Origin: Caenorhabditis elegans
Lineage: Eukaryota > Nematoda > Chromadorea > Rhabditida > Rhabditidae
Direction: 5' to 3'
DNA: 64,000 nucleotides
NCBI RefSeq assembly: GCF_000002985.6
Contig: NC_003281.10
Coordinates: 6,696,001-6,760,000 of the forward strand
This document shows, in pieces, positions 22,782 through 32,282 of the stretch (positions are counted from its first letter, which is position 1; each line of letters begins with the position of its first letter). A program made the translations under genes and the position numbers. The notes under the pieces are model-generated. The model was not told the origin of the DNA and did no database searches. It was given only the letters and a program-made list of their open reading frames with translations.

Positions 22782-24438
22782 ATGATGGAACCAAAATCTA
22801 TATTTTTATTGGGCTTGTTACTATTCCGAGTTGGGAAACTTATGAGAAACGATAAACTCGCATGGAGCGCGGAATACGAAGCAAAGTAATTTCATATTTT
22901 TCATTAAAATCAAAACTATAGTAGTTAACTATAAATAATTGTTTTAATTTACAGAAAATTCAAGTTTTATCACAATACATCTTTATTTCTAACTTTACAA
23001 TCTACGGGTCCTGAGATGGTGAGTTAATACTTTAAACAATGAGTTAATGTTTTTGATACGTAAATTTCAGACAAATTTATGTAAAAAGAGCTGGTGTGAC
23101 AAGGTTGATGATTATTTTGTAGTCCCACATCATTATGTCAATTGGCAAAAACCAACCGAGCAATGGCTAATTCATCATTTTTCGTGAGTTTTTGACTTAA
23201 ATGAATTAGCCTGAAGGTTTTTCTAATTTTTTAACTAAAAATTCTAATAAATTTTCCAATGGTGCGCGCAACTGCGCTCCACTGAGCAAGTTCGAAACTC
23301 TGTAAGATGTATAATAATGTTTTTTTTTTCAGAAAAATGATTCTTCATACACGACGCCTTCCCCAACAAGCTCAATGGTACATGTTTGCATTTGATAATA
23401 ATTATTTTTTCGTTGAACGTCTCATAAAAGAACTGTCGAAATTCGATTCGCATCTTCCGATATACACAATTCTCCGGGATTTTCACGCTGATGTAAATTT
23501 CAATTACTGTATTATTATGAGGACGCAACAAAATTCCCCTTTCTTTTCAAATAGACGTGGAAACGCGCTCCATGGCGATTTGAAAACGCTCCACCCCCAA
23601 ACAGTGGGTCTCGTTAGGTATTTGCCGGAAAACCCGCAAATTCAAATGTTTTCAATTAGTTTTGCTGTTTTCGTCTACTTTCAAGCATTTTTCGTCCTTT
23701 TTTGGCATATCATAGAATGCTATGTTCCGTTTCTTATGAAATGATATTTTAAATGTGCATGGGAGTTGAAAAGTGAGTTAGGTTTTCTCATGGTACTTTA
23801 GAAATTTCGTCATAAAGAGAATTACAAAATAACAAAGAAAGCGAAAAATTGGCGAAACCAGTTGAAAAACTTTGAATAAATGGTTTTTGTGCCCAAATAC
23901 CTAACGAGACCCATGACTGGGAGGCGGATCGTTTTCAAATGTACGTATGTAGAAGCGCGCTCCACAGATTTTTTGCGTCCACATAATATCAGTAATTCAA
24001 TATAACACAAAGTTTCAGATTCAACACAAACCAGTGCTGATATTCTCTCGTTCTGCGCTAAACACATTCTATGATCTTGAAGAAGAAAATTGTTCTGAAA
24101 ATGCTGAAAATGTGGAGGAATGGCTGACAACGTGTATGTCAATTCCACCCATTACTATTTCAGTGGACAGATCCAAAAAGAGCAGGTTGACTTGAATTTC
24201 AAATAAAAATTGATTTATCTTATTTAGGATATTTGCCATAAAAAGGCACTTTCAAGTTGATGAAATGAAAACAATGCCAAATGATTATCATGATGATAAA
24301 GACTACATTCATAGGCATTCGAGTTCGTTGTTATCCTTTACTAATTTATCGTTGGAAGATCTGAAGCTACTACCAATATTTGTGGAGAAAGTCCAAGGAG
24401 GATACAAAAAGAAAGCGGCTTCAAAAATTTTATTTTAG
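22782..24438 (+). CDS. C1GALT1-like (T-synthase family, GT31) glycosyltransferase homologue lacking DxD
   Basis: Six exons (22782-22885, 22955-23018, 23071-23183, 23333-23492, 24019-24185, 24228-24438) give 272 residues. An N-terminal hydrophobic segment (SIFLLGLLLFRVGKLM) would be a signal anchor or signal peptide. The family signature region is QQAQWYMFAFDNNYFFVERL followed by HLPIYTI, corresponding to the WFLKADDDTYVIVENL region of core-1 beta-1,3-galactosyltransferases. The metal-binding DDD is replaced by FDN. Later segments (a hydrophobic FSRSALNTF and the acidic, Cys-containing stretch after it, then SRIFAIKRHFQVD) follow the order of the family C-terminal half. Loss of DxD recalls the chaperone Cosmc, but inactivity is only inferred. 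Intron 5 (526 nt) holds a long inverted repeat. The start is the first of two adjacent ATGs. Confidence 0.8.
23520..23998. repeat. Long imperfect inverted repeat in an intron of the C1GALT1-like gene
   Basis: Left arm about 23520-23625 (GGACGCAACAAAATTCC ... GTGGGTCTCGTTAGGTATTTG); right arm about 23893-23998 (CAAATACCTAACGAGACCC ... TTTTTGCGTCC). The arms are complementary over roughly 105 nt with scattered mismatches and are separated by about 270 nt. No transposase ORF. The transcript could fold into a long hairpin. Confidence 0.8.
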
Positions 24439-24473
24439 AATCAAATTGTTGTGTTTATAAAACAAATCAAATC

Positions 24474-24479
24474 AATAAA
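24474..24479 (+). terminator. Polyadenylation signal of the C1GALT1-like gene
   Basis: AATAAA 36 nt after the stop codon; the MATH-BTB gene converges from the right and ends at 24649. Confidence 0.55.
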
Positions 24480-24648
24480 ACCAAATAAAAATTACACCCG
24501 AAATTGAATTCTTGAATTCAAGCGTTTTGTTTCAAAAATTTGAGATCAACTGATGAAAAAGGTAAAATACCAGCAAACAGAAGGATGAATAGATATGATT
24601 GAAGAGCAAACACATAATCAATTTGACATGAGATTTACAAAGATTCAA

Positions 24649-26257
24649 TTAAGTTAGAGTGATGCGGTCAATGATTCGGCTGTCCATTGATGTGGTCGAA
24701 GGTGAATCAGTATTTGAGAAAGCATCTCGAAGTATTTTGATGGCCAATGGTGGTTTTGCAGATTCAAGTTCGTCCCATGCCTGAAATTGGTTGCTTGTTC
24801 GACGTAATTTCATTCTCTCATTAACTTACAGTTAACTTCATGCACTCATGTTTATGATTCGAGAAGAAATCCAGAAGCACGTCATAGGTATCATCAAGTC
24901 TTAGCTCTGCAGCCATACTAATACGAGTGAGCACATTATCGACAGTCACTTTTGAACCGATGAGCCGAGCCACTTCATCACGCAATGAATTTATCATTAG
25001 TCTGATAAAAAACAATACTAGAATGTTTTAATGTAAAAATATCCAACCTATCCATTGCAGATATAAGGTCCTCGGTTAGTTGATCCTCTTCGAGCTTCAC
25101 AACTCGACCAGCAGCGGACGCGTACATATGGCGAAGCAAGACGTCAAGAGTGCGAGCAGAAATGTCATCAAACTGGAGACGCTTGGACATAAACTCCTTG
25201 GTTGAATGATTTCTCAGGAGAACTTTGAAGTATTCAGAACGTGCTGCCAGGATGCACATATGAGTTGGGAATTCACGACCACACGAAGCGACTATAATGA
25301 AGTCGCTAAATTCTCCGGTGGATAGAAACTCTGTGAATGCATCTGAAAGTGATTAAACAATGAAAATTTCCAAGCTGTTAAAATCACTAACCATGCGCAG
25401 ACGATTCGTCGATCTTCAAACATTTTGTATTGGGAGACGATAGGGATCGAGATGTTGAAGAAGCGCTGTGAGTTCTTTGATATGGCTTGAACAGGCTTGA
25501 GATCTGTGTCGTACATTCACCGAAAATTGTGAGCTCACATCCAATTGTCAGAATATCGTTAGGAATGTAGACATTCATGGCACTCTGCATTAAAATAAAA
25601 AATTGAAGTTGAAAAAAAAACAATCCGACTTACCCTGAGAATGTCTAATGAAAAGAACTTGCTTGCAGTCACGATACCACTACGATTGATCGTAACAAGA
25701 TTCTTATTGAGATGGCAACTTCTTGGACCGTCTGCTGTTTCGACTGTAAAGCTGACACGGAAACGGAGACGAGGATTAGGGCATTCTGGAAAGAATCTTC
25801 GTAAATAACATTTAATAACGAAAAATGAAACACTTAAAGTTCTCTACGTACTATTTATGAGCAGAAAAAGTGAAAGATATCCGGCGGTTTCTTCGTCTTT
25901 CCCATTCGGAAATAGTTTCATGACAAACTCATAATCCCCATCTCCAAATTTACTGAAAAATGTAAAACTGATTAATCTTAAACATATTATATTTGCTTAC
26001 GGTGCCAGCATGAATTCTGCTGGATTGTGAAGCTCTAATTGTACCGTGAAGCGCTCAACGGACCAATAATTGGTAAAGCTTCTCTCATTCATAACCGTAC
26101 GGCAGCCGGAAACAATGCTTGGACTTTTTCGTTTTTCGGACTTCCCAGACGGTGAGCTGAAAATTAAAAATTTTGGAGAAAAAGAGGTCGTCAGAACTTA
26201 CCGTGACGGAATCGAAACAGCCGCATTTTCTGGTTGAGCCCCGTTATTGATTTCCAT
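24649..26257 (-). CDS. bath-41: MATH and BTB domain protein (probable CUL-3 substrate adaptor)
   Basis: Eight exons on the minus strand (26257-26202, 26156-26001, 25952-25852, 25785-25634, 25584-25392, 25342-25048, 25001-24830, 24780-24649) give 418 residues. A MATH domain runs from about FTVQLELHNPAEFMLAPKFG to ILTIGCELTIFGECTTQ and includes GIVTASKFFSLDIL, as in MEL-26/SPOP-type adaptors. A Ser-rich linker follows, then a BTB domain (FSDFIIVASCGREFPTHMCI, AARSEYFKVLL) and a BACK-like helical tail. Proteins of this design bring substrates to the Cullin-3 ubiquitin ligase. The gene is divergent from the PRKRIP1-like gene, 298 nt away. The name bath-41 is from memory of this locus; the family assignment is firmer than the name. 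Confidence 0.9.
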
Positions 26258-26555
26258 TCTGTAAGCTGATGATGAATTGAAGTTGACTTTGAAACTATAG
26301 AATAATGAAAAGTAAATATAATTATTTGATAAACTTTATATTTTAACTGATAATAAGCAACTTCCTATCTAGAAGTAGCTTCTAAGAAAGCCAAAACAAA
26401 AAAATTGGATTTTGAAACTGCAGTACGACGCTCCGAGATGACGCAGCGCGTGTAGTTTAGCGTGCCAATCTTTTCGATTTTTCGCGGATAAAACATAAAA
26501 TTTCCCGGTTTTTTTGCACTAATTTCTTTTTTGATAATTTCTAGAAAATCTCATT
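26258..26555. promoter_or_regulatory. Bidirectional promoter between the MATH-BTB and PRKRIP1-like genes
   Basis: 298 nt separate two divergent start codons. A GC-richer patch at about 26421-26466 (ACGACGCTCCGAGATGACGCAGCGCG) stands out from AT-rich flanks. A TTTCTAG acceptor-like site at 26537-26543 shortly precedes the + strand start and could be used for trans-splicing. Confidence 0.4.
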
Positions 26556-27224
26556 ATGCCACGAGATGATCCAATCACAGAAGAAGAGCGCCGAGCAAAT
26601 TCCGCAACCGATTTAATTCGGATGAGACTGGCAAGATTGCAACAAAATATTGTAAGTTTAATTTAGCTAAAAATATAATAATTTTATTTGTTATAATTGC
26701 AGGACAAGCCCGCTCCAATTCCAATTAAAAAGGAGACACTGAGAGCGCCAAAAGAACCTTTGGAATTCGTGAGAAATGTCGTTGGTTCTTCAGCTGCTGC
26801 CGGAAGTGCTGAATTTCATATTTACAGGTTAGAAAAGTTATACTTTTAATTTGTCTTTTCATATCCAAATTTCAGAAACAACCGACGAAAAGAACAAAAT
26901 CGACTTGACTACATTGATGCGGTAGCAAAAAAAGAAGAATTGGACGATGCCTACCGTCACAAAGTAGAAAAACTTGAAAAGGAAGAAGAATCAAAAACCG
27001 CGAAGAAGAGAGCAAAGCGATTAAGGCAAAAAGCTGCTGCTAAGAAGAGAAAATTGACAAAAAAGAATAATGAATCTGACGAGAGCTCATCAGATGATTC
27101 GGATTCAGACTCAGGATCAGGATCTGATAACGAATCTGAAGGAAAACAAAACACAGAAGTCGAAGACAAAGATAAAGTTGAGAAGGAAGAAACGGATGAT
27201 GAAAAAACTGAAGTTTCTACTTGA
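26556..27224 (+). CDS. PRKRIP1 homologue (spliceosome-associated, dsRNA-binding-like nuclear protein)
   Basis: Exons 26556-26651, 26703-26827 and 26876-27224 give 189 residues. The conserved core includes [20 protein letters not shown] and [15 protein letters not shown], characteristic of PRKRIP1/C114, a C-complex spliceosome component that contacts U2 snRNP. A basic coiled-coil segment ([20 protein letters not shown]) and a Ser/Asp/Glu-rich tail follow. It is the first of three same-strand genes with short spacing, compatible with an operon. Confidence 0.92.
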
Positions 27225-27403
27225 AGTTTTTATTACGGAATAACTTATTTGTACATGTTTGATTTAATATAATTGTTTTTCTCAATTGATGTTTTTTTTT
27301 GTATCAAAATTCTGAAAAATGGTATATATGTCCATTACATTTTATATTGTCTTTTGTTAATTGTGTTTTCCCTATTTACATATTTCAGTAGCAACTAGTC
27401 GAA
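27225..27403 (+). promoter_or_regulatory. Possible intercistronic region with T-rich stretch and splice-acceptor-like site
   Basis: 179 nt between stop and next start. It contains a T-rich run (GTTTTTTTTTG near 27292) and ends with ACATATTTCAG (27378-27388) 15 nt before the ATG, as expected for a trans-splice acceptor. Spacing fits a C. elegans operon, but SL2 use cannot be read from the genome. Confidence 0.4.
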
Positions 27404-29516
27404 ATGCCGTCCTTCTGGACGCAAATTTCGGGACCACGGCTTTATGGAATTTTTGGACAACCCAATCGACAGGAACCAACACTGGAAAATCTCGGAAACA
27501 CCGTCATATCGTTTTCTGCAGGTTATATTATTTTATGAAGCATAACCTTTTCCAAACTTGTTTTTAGGAATTTACTACATTGCCAGTTCATTAGCTTTTG
27601 GCCCCGTAATATTATGTTACTTGTACAGTCGAGACTGGCTCACACCAGCTGGAATGCTGACAATTCTGAAATATGCCGGATATTTAACACTAATCGGTTA
27701 TGGAGCAAGAACATTCGGTCGGCTCTTTGACGAAACAAACTCGAGATTTTTAGATATTTGGGAAAACGAAAAAAACAAGGTATCAGTTGAAATCTTTATG
27801 TTTATGTATTAATTACGTTTCAGAAGGATGACAACAGTCATGCAGCACTAAAGAAGTACGACTTTGAACTTCTAGACGTGATTCCCGATTTTGTAGCTCG
27901 CCCCAATTCGGATTTATGGCATTTAAAACCAGAAGTCGCTGAAGCCGGCGTTGTTACTCGCGGTCTGGCGAGTTGGGCGATTCACGCATTTGGAAGACAT
28001 TTGATTTATCCCGGATCAATGGCACTTTTGAAATACATGATGAGACCAAATTTGAATGCTGCACGAAAGCTTCTGGTTCAAAATAAGGTGAACGACTTTA
28101 AAAACAAAAACAATTTAAGTTCAATAAAAAATTCTGACACGGGCAGGATTCGAACCTGCGTTCGGTTAGAACCGTTTGAGATCAAGTGTCTCATGCCTTA
28201 AACCACTCGGCCACCGTGTCAGTGGTTCTGAATTTATGGCAGGCTGTAAACGGGACAGTATAATAGTAGATTATGGTTGTAAATGAATACAGTGTTTTAA
28301 TCCTTGTGTCAAATTCTGAAAAAAAAACAAAATTTCTTTCCTGAAAGTAGATTTCTAGCTTTTGAAGAAAAAACGGTAAAACATAATTTTGCAACTAATT
28401 AATTTGCATTATTTTCAGAATGGGCAGCGTTTGTGGATCAAATCGTCAGAAGGAGACACTCTCGATGCGATGTTTTTGAGAGGCACTAATCAATCACAGG
28501 ATCTTATAATATGTTTTGAAGGAAATGCCGGATTTTATGAAATTGGAGTAATGAACTCTCCTGCTCAATTGGGATATACGGTAAAACAATCTTTTTCGTA
28601 GCCAATTTCATTTATTCGACTTTTCAGACTCTCGGCTTCAATCTTCCGGGCTTTGGAGAAAGTACGGGACTTCCATACGCAGTAAACACTTTAGCAGCTG
28701 CAGACGCAGTAATGCAGTACGCTATTCAAGTTCTTGGATATCGCCAGGAGAATATTGTTCTTTTTGGGTGGTCGATTGGCGGGTTCCCAGTTGCTTGGCT
28801 CGCGTCCAACTATCCAAGTGAGTATAATTTATGCTATAAAAAATCTTCTAATATATAATTTTTAGATGTAAAAGCAGTTGTATTGGATGCCACATTCGAC
28901 GACTTACTGCCACTTGCGCTGTTCAGAATGCCGACGGTACAAAATTGAAAAAAAAAATTGAGGTTAATGTTTCCATTTCAGTTCTTCTCTACCATTGTGG
29001 AGCATGCGATCAGAAACCATATGAATCTTCAAATCGATAAATTGGTATGTTAAGAAACCTTTAAAACTGCTCGAAAGACTACTTTAATTTCCTAATTTTC
29101 AGCTCGCTCGTTACAAGGGACCAATCCGTCTGATTCGACGCCTCCAAGAAGAGATTCTGACCACTGCAGTTGATGATCAACCCGAGAATGTTCGACGAGC
29201 AACAAATCGAATCAATTGGCTACTCAAATCGATCATCAAAGACAGACATCCCGAGTTGATTCAAAATTTGGAACCACAAGTAGATCGTTGGCTCGACATG
29301 ACTCCAACCGAACGGCTCATGCATTCGGGAGTCAGCTTGCGCGAAGAATCAACACAAAGAAAACGTCTTTTTGATGCATGTAATCACTATTTGATTGATT
29401 TCGACGCAAATCACGTTACTCCTCTCGATCCACAGTAAGTTTCTCATTTCCAGTAAATCTTTTCATCGCAAAGTTTCAGATACTTCAACATTCCGCATGG
29501 CCGTGATACCTTCTAG
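27404..29516 (+). CDS. ABHD16-type alpha/beta-hydrolase (phosphatidylserine lipase family)
   Basis: Nine exons (27404-27521, 27568-27779, 27824-28087, 28419-28580, 28628-28817, 28866-28936, 28982-29044, 29103-29434, 29480-29516) give 482 residues. The N-terminal half has two hydrophobic segments (YIASSLAFGPVILCYLYS and LTILKYAGYLTLIGYGA) typical of membrane-anchored ABHD16A/BAT5. The hydrolase fold shows the oxyanion region (LIICFEGNAGFYEIG), the nucleophile elbow GWSIGG (Ser in exon 5), and the downstream LDATFDDLLPLA where the acid residue is expected. A C-terminal HVTPLDPQ may supply the His. ABHD16A produces lysophosphatidylserine in mammals. The third intron contains an antisense tRNA-like gene. 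Confidence 0.92.
28136..28220 (-). tRNA. Class II (long variable arm) tRNA-like gene, anticodon CUU, nematode V-arm type
   Basis: The minus strand forms a complete cloverleaf: 7-bp acceptor stem (GACACGG/CCGTGTC), a D arm GCCGAGTGGTTTAAGGC, anticodon stem TGAGA/TCTCA, a V arm CGGTT-CT-AACCG, and T arm GCAGG-TTCGAAT-CCTGC. The 7-nt anticodon loop CACTTGA places CUU at 34-36, which would read a Lys codon, but position 33 is A rather than the near-universal U. The base after the acceptor stem is A, as in Leu tRNAs. A T-run (AATTTTTT) follows the 3' end and could terminate Pol III. It lies antisense in an intron of the ABHD16-like gene. Confidence 0.8.
28223..28250 (-). promoter_or_regulatory. 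Conserved 5' flank of the first V-arm tRNA
   Basis: This 28-nt block, 2 nt upstream of the tRNA, matches the block at 31079-31106 at 26 of 28 positions. It reads (plus strand) TGGTTCTGAATTTAT, then GCAGGCTGTAAA after one variable base. Confidence 0.7.
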
Positions 29517-29794
29517 GCAACCATCTCAATTATCAACTCAATTGTTCACCTTTCTCTTTGTCCCAACTCCCCAATCGCTTGTACATTTAAATAATAATTG
29601 TATTTAGAATAGTCGATAATATTGGGTGCAATATTTCTTTATTTATCGAATGTCAAAAGAAAGCTAGTATTTATTTGTATTTATTTCATTGTTTTTTAAA
29701 TAGTCAAGCAATGAGTCATGCGCTCTTCGATACCTTTTGTTATAGTTTTAATGTTCAGAAAATTCAATATTAATAACTCGATATTCAGACTGAC

Positions 29795-31791
29795 ATGTCG
29801 TTCATCACAGCATTTCGGGAACGAGTTTTCATTGCATCTGGAGACTTGATCCGTACGTTCAGAATCAGCGAAGAAACTGAATTGAAGGTGTTTCATATTT
29901 TTAAACTTGAAATTTCAAAATTTTATTTCAGAACTTCATTAGTTGGTCAAAAATCAACCCGGAACGGATTCAAAAGCCTTCCTTCGATATTGAAAAAGAA
30001 TTGAAAGCTGTTGAGAAAAGAGTGGTCAGTCCTAAAATAATCGAAACGTTTGTTCTGATAGTATTTTTTTGTAGATTCTGTGTCTCGCTCATTCCAATGT
30101 CTTGACCACTCATGGCCGGCGACTTGTTGCAGTTGGAACAAACGAGAAACAAATCCACGTCTTCGAGTATTTCGTTAATGACAAAGGAGATATCGTCACA
30201 GCGGAACACATTGTTACCTCTGTCGTTCCAAAAGCTCCAACAGCAATTGTTTTCGATAAAGAAGATGCTTATGTGGTTGTTGGCGATCGTGCTGGAGACG
30301 TTCACAGATTTTCGGTTCTAAATGGAAGTGCTATTGAAATGGCTGGAGCTATCTCTATGATTCTTGATGTTGCATTCAGTCCTGATGGAAAGAGACTGCT
30401 GATGGCGGATAGAGATGAAAAAGTCCGAGCGCTTAGATACCCAGCGGTTGGTTTACTTTTAAAAACCATTATTCACCCGAAATAGTGTTCTCAGACCTCT
30501 GTCATTGACTCATTCTTCCTTGGTCACACCGAGTATGTCAAAACATTGGCGGTGCAGGATAATGACTCACTATGGAGTTCTGGTAAGTTATCTCAGTTCC
30601 TTTCTTTCAAATGCTTAGAACTTCAGGAGGAGACAAGAACCTATATAACTGGAGCATCGCAAAATGTTCAGCTCCTCGTAGAACGCTTGATCTGTCCCAG
30701 TTTGACGCTCCCATTCGCAAGATTTCAATCAATTTGCAGCACAAGGTGTGTTAAGATTGTACAATACTAAAACGCAGTTTGTATGCTTTCAGAAAATCGC
30801 TGTCATTTTCGAGAAAATTGAGACTGTCGTGATTGTTGATCTCAACCAAGAATCATTGCAAACCACTTCTGTATCAATCGTGGGCGAATCGCAATGTCTC
30901 GATATTGCTTCTACGAAAGACTACTTCGCTGTCCTCGGAAGGTAACAATTTAATTGCAAAAATGATAACATATAGCTTTACAAAATAATTTGCCACGGGC
31001 AGGATTCGAACCTGCGATCGGTTGCCCGAAAGAGATCAGGAGTCTCACGCCTTTGACCACACTCGGCCACCGTGGCGATGGTTCTGAATTTATAGCTGGC
31101 TGTAAATGTGGTTGTCTATTATATTAACCAGTACATGTACATGTAATTATCTATATTAAAAATATTTGTTGGATCGATAATTCTTGTGCCTCCCTGTTCT
31201 ATTCTCACTTTTTTTCTAATTCTGGGATATCACACGGATAGGAGTGCGTTCAATTAGGAAATAGTGCTGCATGTATGACAGACGCAGACGCGGACACGGA
31301 TTTTCAAACAAATCGTTTGCTCCCCCAAGACATCTTGGTGTGATTTATTGTAGTTTTTTTGATGCTCTGAACAGATATATTGAAAGATATCACAGCCGTC
31401 AGCCACAAAGAAAATGAAAGATGGAGGAAACGAAAAGTAAAAGGATCATTGATGTTTCAGATCTACAGTACACCTCATCGATCTCAACAATATGGAACAA
31501 AAGTTTGTACCGATTGATGAAGAATTGACGATCACACTGACTTCTACCAATGATGCAATTGATAATCTCTTCAAAAATGTTACTCACAATAACCAGCAAG
31601 AGTATGAGAAACGGAAGGTGAGGGTTTTAATCATTTGTAGTTCAGAAGAAGTCCATGTTTCTAGAAGATTAGTTACTTTAAAAAAAATGTTTCAGGCCGA
31701 TAAGTTTGAGCAAATCGAGAAAAAGAAGAGAAGACTCAATGAAGACATTAACGGCGACGATGGTGAAGGCCCAGGACCATCAAACTCATAA
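29795..31791 (+). CDS. WDR4/Trm82-like WD40 protein (subunit of tRNA m7G46 methyltransferase)
   Basis: Eight exons (29795-29887, 29932-30024, 30075-30446, 30495-30582, 30627-30745, 30793-30941, 31461-31617, 31696-31791) give 388 residues. WD-like blades are seen in [34 protein letters not shown] and [20 protein letters not shown] (with AMISMILDV before it), then [12 protein letters not shown] and [20 protein letters not shown] is where Trm82/WDR4 proteins have their conserved GH...V blade. The C-terminal tail is Lys-rich then acidic. WDR4 binds the catalytic METTL1 to methylate G46 of tRNAs. The sixth intron (519 nt) carries an antisense V-arm tRNA-like gene. The start is 279 nt after the ABHD16-like stop and is preceded by ATATTCAG, compatible with a downstream operon position. 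Confidence 0.82.
30992..31076 (-). tRNA. Class II (long variable arm) tRNA-like gene, anticodon CCU, nematode V-arm type
   Basis: Minus-strand cloverleaf with acceptor stem GCCACGG/CCGTGGC, anticodon arm TGAGA-CTCCTGA-TCTCT (one T-T mismatch at the stem base), V arm TCGG-GCAA-CCGA, and T arm GCAGG-TTCGAAT-CCTGC. The anticodon is CCU, which reads the Arg codon AGG, with normal U33. Ordinary Arg tRNAs have short variable loops, so the long V arm and the A that follows the acceptor stem (Leu-type discriminator) are atypical. The 3' side continues AAATTATTTT, a possible Pol III terminator. It lies antisense inside an intron of the WDR4-like gene. Confidence 0.85.
31079..31106 (-). promoter_or_regulatory. 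Conserved 5' flank of the second V-arm tRNA
   Basis: A 28-nt block 2 nt upstream of the tRNA, nearly identical to 28223-28250 (two differences). On the plus strand it reads TGGTTCTGAATTTAT followed by GCTGGCTGTAAA after one variable base. Confidence 0.7.
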
Positions 31792-32282
31792 GCATCTATA
31801 CTTGCCACACTTTCCACTTTGAAAACAAGCAATCACGTTCCATTTCCAGAATACTCATTATATTTTTTTGTTTATTTTAATTGTTATCTTTGTTGACTGA
31901 TTCTCTCCCCCGTTGTTTCTATAATTTTTCCGATTCGATTCCCATCACACCACCACTTCCGATGCTTCTTTCTATTTCTTTTTTGACACTCATCTCTATC
32001 ATTTCTAACGGTTTCATTAATTCATAGTTCCGAGTTGGAAGAATACAAGCTTAAGTATATACACGTGATTGAAGGGAAAGGCAGGATGATTGGGTTTTGA
32101 ACTAAAGAAAAACCACATGTGGTTTTGAACATGACACGAAGATGCTTCTTGTATTTAATAAATTAGGGGATACACAATTGGAAGTAAAACTAAAATAATC
32201 TTGAAGTTGAGACTGGAGGATTTTAAGTGTAAAGCCAAGCGTTTTTGTGCAGTAGCTCGGCAACAGAAACGAGATCTTCCAT
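31792..32282. other. Convergent 3' region between the WDR4-like gene and the Cys-rich membrane protein gene
   Basis: About 490 nt with T-rich and C-rich stretches and no convincing ORF. It must include both 3' UTRs; AATAAA-like words occur near 32157 on the plus strand. Confidence 0.35.
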
